Assembly (NCBI GenBank): GCA_046341775.1 | Contig: JBKDQQ010000025.1 | Span: 1 to 27,906 of the forward strand | From: SXXH01 sp041165735 | GTDB lineage: Bacteria; Planctomycetota; UBA1135; GCA-002686595 | Reading direction: 5' to 3' | Length of the DNA stretch: 27,906 nt | Shown: piece by piece, positions 15,398 through 23,282 of the stretch | Position numbering within the stretch: position 1 is the stretch's first letter | Layout: every line of letters starts with the position of its first letter | Position numbers and translations under genes: made by a program | Notes under the pieces: generated by a model | Told to the model about the DNA's origin: nothing | The model's input: only the letters and a program-made list of their open reading frames with translations | Databases searched by the model: none

Positions 15398-15403
15398 TAG
15401 GAT
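15398..15403 (+). promoter_or_regulatory. -10 box of the DUF885 gene, leaderless type
   Basis: TAGGAT ends 6 nt before the ATG at 15410, predicting a message that starts at the initiation codon. No clear -35 element is seen. Confidence 0.5.
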
Positions 15404-15409
15404 GCGCGC

Positions 15410-17116
15410 ATGGGCACCGCATCCAACTTCGCGCGTCACGCGGCGATGGTCCTCCTTCCGCTCGCCTCCCTGCACGCGCAGGACGCGGACCTCGGCTTGC
15501 GTTCCATGGTCGAGCTGCACGGCATCGATCGCGCGGCGCTCCTGCGCAGGCACGACTGCGCCACGAGCCCCGATCGCCTGGCGCGCATGGCGGAGTTCCA
15601 CCTCGAGGCGCGGGCGCGACTGGCGGCGGTGGACTACGCCAAGTTGTCGAACGAAGGCCGCATCGACCACCAGTTGCTGTCCGACAAGGTGCGGCACGAG
15701 GAACGCGAGCTGGCGCGCCTCGTCGCCCGCGTGGCGGAGATGGATCCGTGGCTCCCGTACGCGGACCTCTTGCGGCGCATGCACGACGCGCGCCGCCGCC
15801 GCGAGCCCGTCGAGGCGCGCGCGGCGGCCGAGGTGCTGGCGCGCGTGGCGCGCGAGGCGTCGGAGACTCGCGCCAAGTTGGACGGCGAGGCGGCGCGACC
15901 GCCGCGCAGCCTGGCCCTCGCGATGGTGCGCGAGATCGAGTCGTTGCAGGGGGACCTGCGCGATTGGATGCGCTTCCACGAAGGCTACGAGCCGCTCGTG
16001 ACATGGTGGTGCGCGCAACCCGCGAAGTCCGCGCAGGCGGCGCTCGCCGAGCATGCGCGCGTGCTGCGCGAAGTCGTGGTGGGCCACAAGCCCGGCGCCG
16101 ACGAACCGGTCGTCGGCGATCCCATCGGACGCGCGGCGCTGATGGCGCACCTCGAGCGCGAGCGCATCGCCTACACGCCGGAGGAGCTGGTCGAGATCGC
16201 GCGGCGCGAGTTCGCGTGGTGCGACGAGCAGATGCTGGCCGCGTCGCGCGAGATGGGCTTCGGCGACGACTGGAAGGCGGCGATGGACAAGGTCAAGGGG
16301 CTGCACGTCGAGCCCGGCGCGCAGACGCGCCTGATCGTCGACCTCGCCGATGAGGCGATCGCCTTCCTCGAGCAGCGCGACCTGCTCACGATCCCGGAGC
16401 TTGCCAAGGAGATCTGGCGCGTCGAGATGATGAGCGCCGAGGCGCAGAAGACGAACCCCTTCTTCCTCGGCGGCGAGGCGATCATCGTGTCCTACCCCAC
16501 GGACGCGATGGAGCACGCCGACAAGCTGATGAGCATGCGCGGCAACAACCGCCACTTCGCGCGCGCCACCGTGCACCACGAGGTCGTGCCGGGGCACCAC
16601 TTGCAGGGGTACATGACCGATCGGCACAACCGCCATCGCGACGAGTTCGGCACGCCGTTCTGGACCGAGGGTTGGGCCCTGTACTGGGAGATGCGCATGT
16701 GGGACCTGGGCTTCGCCGGCGGCCCCGAGGACCGCATCGGCATGCTGTTCTGGCGCATGCACCGCTGCGCGCGCATCGTGTTCTCGCTCTCGTTCCACCT
16801 CGGCACGATGACGCCCGAGCAGTGCGTCGACTTCCTCGTCGAACGCGTCAACCACGAACGCGCCAACGCGCAGGGCGAGGTGCGCCGCAGCTTCAACGGC
16901 AACTACTCGCCGCTGTACCAGGTCGGGTACATGATCGGCGGGTTGCAACTGCGCGCCTTGCACGCGGAGCTCGTCGCCGCGGGCCGCATGCGGGAACGCG
17001 AGTTCCACGATCTGGTCCTCGAAGGCGGCACGATGCCCATCGAGGGCGTGCGCTGGCGCTTGACGCGCGCGCCGGAGGCCCCGGACGCCAAGCCCGCGTG
17101 GCGCTTCGCGGACTGA
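15410..17116 (+). CDS. Secreted DUF885-family putative metallopeptidase
   Basis: The 568-residue protein has a signal peptide with likely cleavage after Leu-His-Ala near residue 24. The C-terminal half carries the DUF885 hallmark HEVVPGHHLQ (390-399), an HExxPGHH zinc-site motif, and TEGWALYWE (419-427), whose Glu is the probable third ligand. The segment RRSFNGNYSPLYQVGYMIGG near residues 484-503 is also typical of the family. The N-terminal half is helical and less conserved. DUF885 proteins are related to zinc carboxypeptidases or oligopeptidases and are often exported; the substrate is unknown. It has its own promoter and is followed 86 nt later by queC. Confidence 0.9.
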   Translation: MGTASNFARHAAMVLLPLASLHAQDADLGLRSMVELHGIDRAALLRRHDCATSPDRLARMAEFHLEARARLAAVDYAKLSNEGRIDHQLLSDKVRHEERELARLVARVAEMDPWLPYADLLRRMHDARRRREPVEARAAAEVLARVAREASETRAKLDGEAARPPRSLALAMVREIESLQGDLRDWMRFHEGYEPLVTWWCAQPAKSAQAALAEHARVLREVVVGHKPGADEPVVGDPIGRAALMAHLERERIAYTPEELVEIARREFAWCDEQMLAASREMGFGDDWKAAMDKVKGLHVEPGAQTRLIVDLADEAIAFLEQRDLLTIPELAKEIWRVEMMSAEAQKTNPFFLGGEAIIVSYPTDAMEHADKLMSMRGNNRHFARATVHHEVVPGHHLQGYMTDRHNRHRDEFGTPFWTEGWALYWEMRMWDLGFAGGPEDRIGMLFWRMHRCARIVFSLSFHLGTMTPEQCVDFLVERVNHERANAQGEVRRSFNGNYSPLYQVGYMIGGLQLRALHAELVAAGRMREREFHDLVLEGGTMPIEGVRWRLTRAPEAPDAKPAWRFAD

Positions 17117-17185
17117 GCGGCGCGCTCCGCGCGGATTCCGACGCGGGGTTCGCGTCCACCGGTGGCCGAACGCGTCGCGCGACGC

Positions 17186-17191
17186 CACAAT
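17186..17191 (+). promoter_or_regulatory. Possible -10 box of the queC operon
   Basis: CACAAT ends 11 nt before the ATG at 17203, giving a leader of about 4 nt. An ATG overlapping it at 17190 opens a different frame without family similarity and is not used. Confidence 0.35.
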
Positions 17192-17202
17192 GAGCGGCTG
17201 TC

Positions 17203-17946
17203 ATGGGCCAGACGGAATCCCGCAAGCCGCGCGCCGTGAGCCTCCTGTCGGGGGGCATGGACTCGGCCGTCTCCACCGCGCAGGCGCTCGCCGACGGCTT
17301 CGAGGTGCACGCCCTGAGCTTCGACTACGGGCAACGGCACGCGGTCGAGCTGGAGGCCGCGCGGCGCGTGGCGGCGAGCCTGGGCGTCGCCGACCACCGC
17401 GTGGCGCGCCTCGACCTGCGCGCCATCGGCGGCAGCGCCCTCACGAGCGAGATCGAGGTGCCGAAGGACCGCGACACGGCCGCCATGGGCGCGGGTGTGC
17501 CCGCGACCTACGTGCCGGCCCGCAACCTCGTGTTCCTGTCCTTCGCGCTGGCCTTGGCCGAGACGACCGGAGCGCGCGCGATCTACCTCGGCGTCAACGC
17601 CATCGACTATTCGGGCTATCCCGATTGCCGCCAGGAGTTCCTCGACGCCTTCGCGCGCACCGCGCGGCTGGCGACCGCCGCCGGCGCCGAAGGCGGCGCG
17701 CACTTCGAGATCCGCGCGCCGCTCGTCTCCATGTCCAAGCGCGAGATCGTGCTGCGCGCGCGGGAATTGGGCGTCGATCTGGCGCTCACGCATTCGTGCT
17801 ACGACCCCCGCCTCGTCGACGGCGTCGTCCATGCTTGCGGACGCTGCGACGCGTGCGCGTTGCGGCTCAAGGGTTGCGCCGAGGCCGGGATGCGGGATCC
17901 CGTGCCGTACATGCCGTCCGTCGGACGGCGAGCGGAAGGTGGTTGA
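17203..17946 (+). CDS. queC: 7-cyano-7-deazaguanine (preQ0) synthase
   Basis: The 247-residue protein has the PP-loop SGGMDS (16-21), the segment FDYGQRHAVELEAA and the zinc site formed by Cys199, Cys212, Cys215 and Cys218 (SCYDP, then CGRCDAC). QueC uses ATP and ammonia to convert 7-carboxy-7-deazaguanine to preQ0, a precursor of queuosine in tRNA and of deazaguanine DNA modification. Other queuosine genes (queD, queE, queF, tgt) are absent from the window. It is the first gene of a run with one nucleotide between its stop codon and the next ATG. Confidence 0.96.
   Translation: MGQTESRKPRAVSLLSGGMDSAVSTAQALADGFEVHALSFDYGQRHAVELEAARRVAASLGVADHRVARLDLRAIGGSALTSEIEVPKDRDTAAMGAGVPATYVPARNLVFLSFALALAETTGARAIYLGVNAIDYSGYPDCRQEFLDAFARTARLATAAGAEGGAHFEIRAPLVSMSKREIVLRARELGVDLALTHSCYDPRLVDGVVHACGRCDACALRLKGCAEAGMRDPVPYMPSVGRRAEGG
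17934..17942 (+). promoter_or_regulatory. Shine-Dalgarno site of the RND adaptor gene
   Basis: GGAAGGTGG lies within the end of queC, 5 nt before the ATG at 17948. It fixes this start within a much longer open frame and contrasts with the leaderless first genes. Confidence 0.6.
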
Positions 17947-17947
17947 G

Positions 17948-19282
17948 ATGCGCGCGGGATCGATCGTGTTGTTCCTCGGATTGGCGGCCCTCGGCGGCGC
18001 CGCGTGGTGGGTGACGCGCGCGCCCGAAGCTCCGGCGGCGGGCGGGGGACGGCCGCCGTTCGTCCTGCCCGCGAGCCTGGCCGAAGTCGTGCGCGGGGAC
18101 TTGCGTCCCGCGAGCACCTTGGCGGGCGAAGTGCGCTCGCTGCGCCGCGCCACGCTCGCCTTCGAGCGCGCCGGCACCATCGCCACCATCGACAGGCAGG
18201 AAGGCGAGCGCGTGCAGGCGGGGGATCTGCTGGCCGCGCTCGACGGCCGCGAGGCTCGACTGGCGTTGTCGGAGGCGGAAGCCGAGGCCTCCTTGGCGCG
18301 CAGCGAGCTGGCGAGGCTCGAGGCCGGAGCGCGCAAGGAGGAACTCGATCGCCTGCGAGCCGAGGTCGACGCGCGCCTCGCGGAACGCGATCGCGCGCGC
18401 CTCGAGTGGCAGCGCGTGCAAGCTCTGTTGGAAGGCGGCGTCAGCACGCGCGCCGAGCACGACCGCCTCGACGCGGCCTTGCGCGCCGCCGAGGCCTTGC
18501 TCGCCGTGGCGCAGCACCGCCTGGCCGAATCCGCGGCGGGCACGCGCGCCGAGGACCTCGCCGTGGCGCGCGCCAAGGTGGAACTGGCCGAGGCGCGCGT
18601 CGCGCAAGCGCGCCTCGAGTCGGACCGCACGCGGCTCGTCGCGCCCTTCGCGGGGTCGTTGGTGCGCCGCTTGCGCTCGCCCGGCGATCGCGTCGCTGCC
18701 GGCGAAGCGGTCTGGGACCTCGTCGACACCAGCCAGCGCGAAGTGGTCGTCGACCTGCCGGCCGCCATCGCGGCCCAGGTGGCGCGCGACGGTTGCGGCG
18801 TCGTCGATCCCAAGAGCGGCGCGAGCGCCACGGTCGCGAGCGTCGTGCTGGCCGACGCGGCCGACGCGGCGACGCGCAACGTGCGCGCGTGGCTGCGGCT
18901 CTCCGCCGACGCCGACGCGCGCCTCGCGCCGGGGACCGCGGTCGACGCCACGCTGCCGTGGCGGCCGATCACGGATTCGTTGCTCGTGCCGGACGACGCG
19001 TTGCGCCGCACGGAACAAGGCCTCGTGGTCGTCGCGGCCATCGCGGCGCCGCAACCGTCGGAGCCTTCGCCCGGCGCGCCGCCGCAAGCGCCCTTGAAGA
19101 GCCTGTTCGTGCCGGTCAAGGCCCTCGGGGCCCATGGTGGACTGACCGCCATCGAACCGCTGGGCGCGCCGCTCGAGGCGGGGGCCAAGGTCGTGGTCGT
19201 CGGCGTCGAGATGGCCTTCCCGGACGCGCCGTTGCTGCCGCGCGCGCCCCAAGCCGCGCCCGCGCCGGGCGCGAAGCCGTGA
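17948..19282 (+). CDS. RND efflux periplasmic adaptor (membrane fusion protein)
   Basis: This 444-residue protein has an N-terminal hydrophobic anchor (about residues 5-23). A lipoyl half-motif with RAGTIATIDRQEGERVQAGDLL lies around 74-95 and the matching half, LVAPFAGSLVRRL...GDRVAAGE, around 231-255. Between them, residues about 101-225 are Ala/Glu/Arg-rich and should form the alpha-helical coiled coil. The rest fits the beta-barrel and membrane-proximal domains, with a Pro/Ala-rich tail. Adaptors of this family link an inner-membrane RND pump to an outer-membrane channel. It lies 1 nt after queC and 13 nt before the pump gene. No channel gene is present here. Confidence 0.9.
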   Translation: MRAGSIVLFLGLAALGGAAWWVTRAPEAPAAGGGRPPFVLPASLAEVVRGDLRPASTLAGEVRSLRRATLAFERAGTIATIDRQEGERVQAGDLLAALDGREARLALSEAEAEASLARSELARLEAGARKEELDRLRAEVDARLAERDRARLEWQRVQALLEGGVSTRAEHDRLDAALRAAEALLAVAQHRLAESAAGTRAEDLAVARAKVELAEARVAQARLESDRTRLVAPFAGSLVRRLRSPGDRVAAGEAVWDLVDTSQREVVVDLPAAIAAQVARDGCGVVDPKSGASATVASVVLADAADAATRNVRAWLRLSADADARLAPGTAVDATLPWRPITDSLLVPDDALRRTEQGLVVVAAIAAPQPSEPSPGAPPQAPLKSLFVPVKALGAHGGLTAIEPLGAPLEAGAKVVVVGVEMAFPDAPLLPRAPQAAPAPGAKP

Positions 19283-19284
19283 AC

Positions 19285-19288
19285 GGAG
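19285..19288 (+). promoter_or_regulatory. Shine-Dalgarno site of the RND pump gene
   Basis: GGAG lies 7 nt before a GTG start codon at 19296, supporting this non-ATG start and N-terminus. Confidence 0.5.
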
Positions 19289-19295
19289 CGCGCGC

Positions 19296-22200
19296 GTGAA
19301 CCTCGTCGCAGCCATCGTGCGGCGGCCGTACATGGTCGCCGTCGCCGTGCTCCTCGTCGCGCTGTTCAGCGGCTTGGCGTTGCGCCTGATCCCGGTGCAG
19401 CTCAAGCCGACGGTCGACAAGCCGATCATCACGATCACGACCGCGTACCGCGGCGCCAGCGCCGGCGAAGTCGAGGAGGCGGTGACGCGGGAGCTGGAGG
19501 AGGTCCTCCAGCGCGTGCAAGGCGTGATCGAGATGACGAGCGAGAGCACCGAGGGGCTTTCGACGATCACGCTCGAGTTCGCCTTCGGCGTGGACACGCA
19601 GTTGTCGGCCATCGACGTCGTCAACCAACTGTCGCGCGTGCCGGCCCTGCCAGCGGAAGCCGACGAGCCCGCCATCCAGATCGGCGGCCGCGAGGAGGAG
19701 AACGCGGTCATGTGGCTGGCGGTGCGCACGCGCTACGACGCCAACCAGGCGCGCCGCATCGTCGAGGAATCCGTGCGTTCCCGCATCGAGCGCGTGGCCG
19801 GGGTCTCGGGCTTGTTCCTCGTCGGAGGCTCGGAGCGCGAGGTGCAGGTGCGCCTCGACCCCGAGCGGCTCGTGGCGCACGGCGTGTCGATGGCATCCGT
19901 GCTGGAGGCCGTGCGCGGCGGCAACGAGAACCGCCGCGCGGGCAACGTCGAGAGCGGCGGCAAGCAGATCTCGGTGCGCACCACGGCGCGCGCCGCCGAC
20001 GCGCAGGCGCTCGGCGCCATCGTCGTCAAGCGCGGCGAAGGCGGGATCGTGCGCCTCGCGGATGTCGCCGAGTGCGTCGACGCCTACCGCGAGCTCGACG
20101 GATTCGTCGACATCGACGGCGAGCCAGGCGTAGCCATGGGCGTGCAGCGCAAGACCGGCGCGAACGTGGTCGAGCTGACGCGCGGCGTCGAAGCGGCGAT
20201 GGAAGAGGTCAACGCGACCATGCGCGAGCGCGGCATCGACCTCGTGCTCGAGCCCGTCTACAAGGAGACGCGCTACATCGAGGACGCGCTGTCCTTCGTC
20301 AAGGGCAACCTGGTCGTCGGTTCGGTGCTCGCCATCGTGGTGCTGCTCCTGTTCCTGCGCAGCGCGCGCAGCGTCCTGGTCGTGGCGCTGTCGATCCCCA
20401 TCTCGTTGGTGGCGGTGTTCCTCGTCCTGTGGGCCTTCGACCGCACCTTGAACGTCATCAGCCTGGCGGGGCTCGCCTTCGCCTCGGGCATGGTGGTCGA
20501 CAACGCCATCGTCGTGCTGGAGAACATCTACCGCCACATGCAGCGCGGCAAGGCCGTGCTCGAAGCCTGCGTCGACGGCGCCAGCGAGGTGTGGGGCGGC
20601 GTGCTGGCGTCCACGCTCACGACCGTGGCGGTGTTCGTGCCCATCCTCGTGGCCGCCGACGAGGCCAGCTTGTTGTTCGTCGAACTGGCGCTCGCCATCA
20701 GCGCCGCCGTCGGGTTGTCGCTCCTCGTGTCGATCAGCGTCGTGCCCGTGCTGGTGTCGTTGTTCTTCCGCCGCGCGCCGCCGCCCGCCGCCGACGCGGC
20801 CGACGACACGGGCACCGGATCCGCGGGCCGCGCGTACGGACGCTTCGCCGCATGGGTCGCGCGCCGCGATCCGTCGACGCGCAACGCGAAGCTCGGTTGG
20901 ATCGCGCTGGTCGTCGCCGGTTGCGCGCTGTCGTACAAGCTCGTTCCTCCGGCCGAGTACCTGCCGGCCGGCAACCAGAACCTGATCTTCTTCTTCGCCG
21001 CGCCGATCCCCGGCACGGCGCCGGAGACGGTGCGCGACAACTTCAAGCCGCTGCGCGATTGGGCCATGGCCCAACCCGAGACGGGGTCGATGTTCGCCGT
21101 GACGGGCGCCGCCTTCAACGGCGGCGGCGTGGTGCTCAAGCCCGAGCACGCGGAGCCCGCTTCGCTGGCCGCCTTCCACCAGCGCATGTACGGCCCGGCG
21201 ATGACCTTGGCCGGGTTCCAGTTCGTCGTGCCGGTGCGCGCGAGCTTGTTCAACGACTCGGGCAAGCAGTTCGAGGTGGAACTGTCCGGGCCCGACTTCG
21301 ACACGCTCGGCGGCGCTTCGCGCGAACTGCAGGGCCTATTGCAGGCGATTCCAGGCGTGCAATTCGTGCGCTCGTCGCTCGTCGTGGGCAAGCCCGAGGC
21401 GCGCATCGTGGTCGACCCCGAACGCGTGCGCGAGGCGGGCCTCGACACCGCGTCGGTCGCCACGGTCGTCGAGACCACGATCGCCGGACGGCGCGCTTCG
21501 GCCTTGGTCGATGGCGGGCGCGAAGTCGACGTGAACGTGCTCGTGCCGAGCCGCGAGCTGGACACGCTCGAGGCCCTCGACCGCTTGCGCTTCGTCGCTC
21601 CCGATGGGCGCGTCGTGGCGCTTTCGGCGGTGGCGCGCGTCGAACGCGCCGCGGGCCCGGTCTCCATCCGACGCCTCGAGCGCGAGCGCAATGTCTTGTT
21701 GACCGTCAACATCGCGCCCGACGCTCCGCTCGAGGAGGTCATCTCCGCCGTGCAGCGCGATGTGTTTCCGCGCATGGCCGGCCAGTTGGGGTCGAGCTAC
21801 ACGCTCTCGATCGGCGGCGCGGGCGACGCGCTCGCGAACACGCTGTCCTCGATCGGCTCGGGCTTCCTGCTGTCGATCGTGATCGTGTACTTGCTGCTCG
21901 TGACCCTGTTCTCGAGCTGGACGCAACCCTTGATCATCCTGCTGACGATCCCGCTGTCGGTCGCGGGCGGGTTGGTCGGCATCCACTTCGCGCACCAGTG
22001 GTCGGGCGGGCAGGCGAGCTTCGATGTGATCGGCATGCTCGGCTTCATCATCCTCGCCGGCATCGTGGTCAACAACGCGATCCTGATCCTGCACCAGCGC
22101 AACAACTTCCTCGCCGAAGGACGCTCCGCGGCCGAGTCGTTGGAAGAGGCCGCGCGCTCGCGCCTGCGGCCGATCCTGATGACCGTCATCACGACCGTCG

Positions 22201-22364
22201 CGGGCATGCTGCCGCTCGCCATCGGGGGCGGCGCGGGCGCGGAGCTGTACCAAGGACTCGGCGCGATCATCACGGGCGGCTTGCTCGTCAGCACGGTCAT
22301 CACGCTGTTCCTCGTGCCGATGGTCGTCAGCCTCTTGCCCGAGCCGAAGGCGGCGCGCGCATGA
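19296..22364 (+). CDS. RND-family efflux pump, inner-membrane subunit
   Basis: The 1022-residue protein has normal RND length and pattern: a first transmembrane helix after IVRRPYMVAV, a large periplasmic loop with PTVDKPIITITTAYRGAS, a transmembrane block with GMVVDNAIVVLENIYR (398-413), a second loop, and a final block with GIVVNNAILILHQRN (922-936). The family exports drugs, lipids or metals using the proton gradient. In TM4 the acidic pair of AcrB is Asp402-Asn403, and the TM10 lysine of AcrB is replaced by Asn926-Asn927, so the proton relay differs from that of the drug pump AcrB. Translation starts at GTG. The last codons overlap truA by 4 nt. Substrate is unknown. Confidence 0.93.
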   Translation: MNLVAAIVRRPYMVAVAVLLVALFSGLALRLIPVQLKPTVDKPIITITTAYRGASAGEVEEAVTRELEEVLQRVQGVIEMTSESTEGLSTITLEFAFGVDTQLSAIDVVNQLSRVPALPAEADEPAIQIGGREEENAVMWLAVRTRYDANQARRIVEESVRSRIERVAGVSGLFLVGGSEREVQVRLDPERLVAHGVSMASVLEAVRGGNENRRAGNVESGGKQISVRTTARAADAQALGAIVVKRGEGGIVRLADVAECVDAYRELDGFVDIDGEPGVAMGVQRKTGANVVELTRGVEAAMEEVNATMRERGIDLVLEPVYKETRYIEDALSFVKGNLVVGSVLAIVVLLLFLRSARSVLVVALSIPISLVAVFLVLWAFDRTLNVISLAGLAFASGMVVDNAIVVLENIYRHMQRGKAVLEACVDGASEVWGGVLASTLTTVAVFVPILVAADEASLLFVELALAISAAVGLSLLVSISVVPVLVSLFFRRAPPPAADAADDTGTGSAGRAYGRFAAWVARRDPSTRNAKLGWIALVVAGCALSYKLVPPAEYLPAGNQNLIFFFAAPIPGTAPETVRDNFKPLRDWAMAQPETGSMFAVTGAAFNGGGVVLKPEHAEPASLAAFHQRMYGPAMTLAGFQFVVPVRASLFNDSGKQFEVELSGPDFDTLGGASRELQGLLQAIPGVQFVRSSLVVGKPEARIVVDPERVREAGLDTASVATVVETTIAGRRASALVDGGREVDVNVLVPSRELDTLEALDRLRFVAPDGRVVALSAVARVERAAGPVSIRRLERERNVLLTVNIAPDAPLEEVISAVQRDVFPRMAGQLGSSYTLSIGGAGDALANTLSSIGSGFLLSIVIVYLLLVTLFSSWTQPLIILLTIPLSVAGGLVGIHFAHQWSGGQASFDVIGMLGFIILAGIVVNNAILILHQRNNFLAEGRSAAESLEEAARSRLRPILMTVITTVAGMLPLAIGGGAGAELYQGLGAIITGGLLVSTVITLFLVPMVVSLLPEPKAARA

Positions 22365-23152
22365 CGCACACCTACCGCATGGTCGTCGAGTACGACGGCG
22401 CGAAGTGGAGCGGCTGGCAGGAGCAGCACAACGCCAAGACGATCGGCGGCGAGCTGCGGCGCGCCTTCGAATCCGCGGGCGTCGTGGTCGAGGACCTGGG
22501 CGGCGCGGGACGCACGGACGCGGGCGTGCACGCCGTCGGGCAGACGGCGCACCTGCGGACCAACGCGCCCTTCGACATCGAGGCCGTGGCGCGTCGCGTG
22601 CGGGCCGCGTTGCCCGAGTCGATCGCGCTGGTCGAGCTGCGCGCGGCGGCACCGCGCTTCCACGCGCGCCACCATGCCGTCGCGCGCGGCTATGCCTACC
22701 GCATCGTGCGCCGCAAGAGCGCCTTGGAACGGCGGCGCGCATGGTGCGTCGAGGCGCCGATCGACCTCGAACGGTTGCGTGCGGCCGCCGCCTTGTGCGT
22801 GGGCGAACGCGATTGGAAGGCCTTCATGCACGCGCCCGCCAAGGCCGAGACGACCAAGGTCGCCATCGCGCGTTGCGTGGTCGAGGACCTGGGTTCCGTC
22901 GTCGTCGTGCGCGTGGAAGCCGACCACTTCCTGTGGCGCATGGTGCGCCGGCTCGTCGGCGCCTTGGTGCGCGTCGGCACGGGCGAGTTGCCGTTGGCGG
23001 AGTTCGCCAAGTTGATCGAAGCACCCTCCGATGCGCCGCAGGCCGGCGCGGTGGCGGATTGGACCGCGCCGGCGTGGGGCTTGTACTTGGAGCGCGTGCT
23101 GTACCCGGGCGACGAGGCCACGCCCATCGTCGGCGACGTGCGCGTGCGTTGA
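22361..23152 (+). CDS. truA: tRNA pseudouridine(38-40) synthase
   Basis: The 263-residue protein matches TruA in length. It opens with RMVVEYDGAKWSGWQ, has the catalytic motif GAGRTDAGVHAVGQ with Asp53 as nucleophile, FHARHHAVARGYAYRI in the middle, and FLWRMVRRLVGALVRVGTGEL near the end. It isomerises uridines 38-40 in the tRNA anticodon arm. Its ATG overlaps the stop codon of the RND gene (ATGA), implying translational coupling. The upstream frame is open for a long way, but this ATG gives the family N-terminus. A hairpin follows 8 nt after the stop codon. Confidence 0.96.
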   Translation: MTHTYRMVVEYDGAKWSGWQEQHNAKTIGGELRRAFESAGVVVEDLGGAGRTDAGVHAVGQTAHLRTNAPFDIEAVARRVRAALPESIALVELRAAAPRFHARHHAVARGYAYRIVRRKSALERRRAWCVEAPIDLERLRAAAALCVGERDWKAFMHAPAKAETTKVAIARCVVEDLGSVVVVRVEADHFLWRMVRRLVGALVRVGTGELPLAEFAKLIEAPSDAPQAGAVADWTAPAWGLYLERVLYPGDEATPIVGDVRVR

Positions 23153-23159
23153 GGCGTGC

Positions 23160-23178
23160 CGCGGCGCGGGTCGCCGCG
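23160..23178 (+). terminator. Hairpin terminator after truA
   Basis: CGCGGCG (23160-23166) pairs with CGCCGCG (23172-23178) over a 5-nt loop. No T-tract follows. It would end the queC-adaptor-pump-truA unit. Confidence 0.45.
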
Positions 23179-23192
23179 AACACGGCGCTTGG

Positions 23193-23220
23193 GACACCGC
23201 GAACGACACCGCGAACGACG
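23193..23220. repeat. 12-bp tandem repeat, about 2.3 copies
   Basis: GACACCGCGAAC occurs at 23193-23204 and 23205-23216 and begins a third time. It sits in the short spacer between truA and mazG. Confidence 0.7.
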
Positions 23221-23269
23221 ATCCGCGCGACGCCGCTCTGCGCGCCGCATGGCCGCAGGCTGGGCACGC

Positions 23270-23275
23270 TATCCT
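23270..23275 (+). promoter_or_regulatory. -10 box of mazG, leaderless type
   Basis: TATCCT ends 7 nt before the ATG at 23283, the same hexamer and spacing as in front of the TlpA-like gene. Confidence 0.55.
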
Positions 23276-23282
23276 CTCGCGC

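Noticed and set aside
15329..15400. 23-codon open frame upstream of the DUF885 gene, with GAGAAT 9 nt before its ATG
   Set aside because: Too short and Arg-rich to judge, and its stop codon coincides with the -10 box of the next gene; no independent support.
17190..18014. Alternative frame starting 13 nt before queC
   Set aside because: The product is Arg/Pro-rich without motifs, whereas the queC frame has the PP-loop and zinc site.
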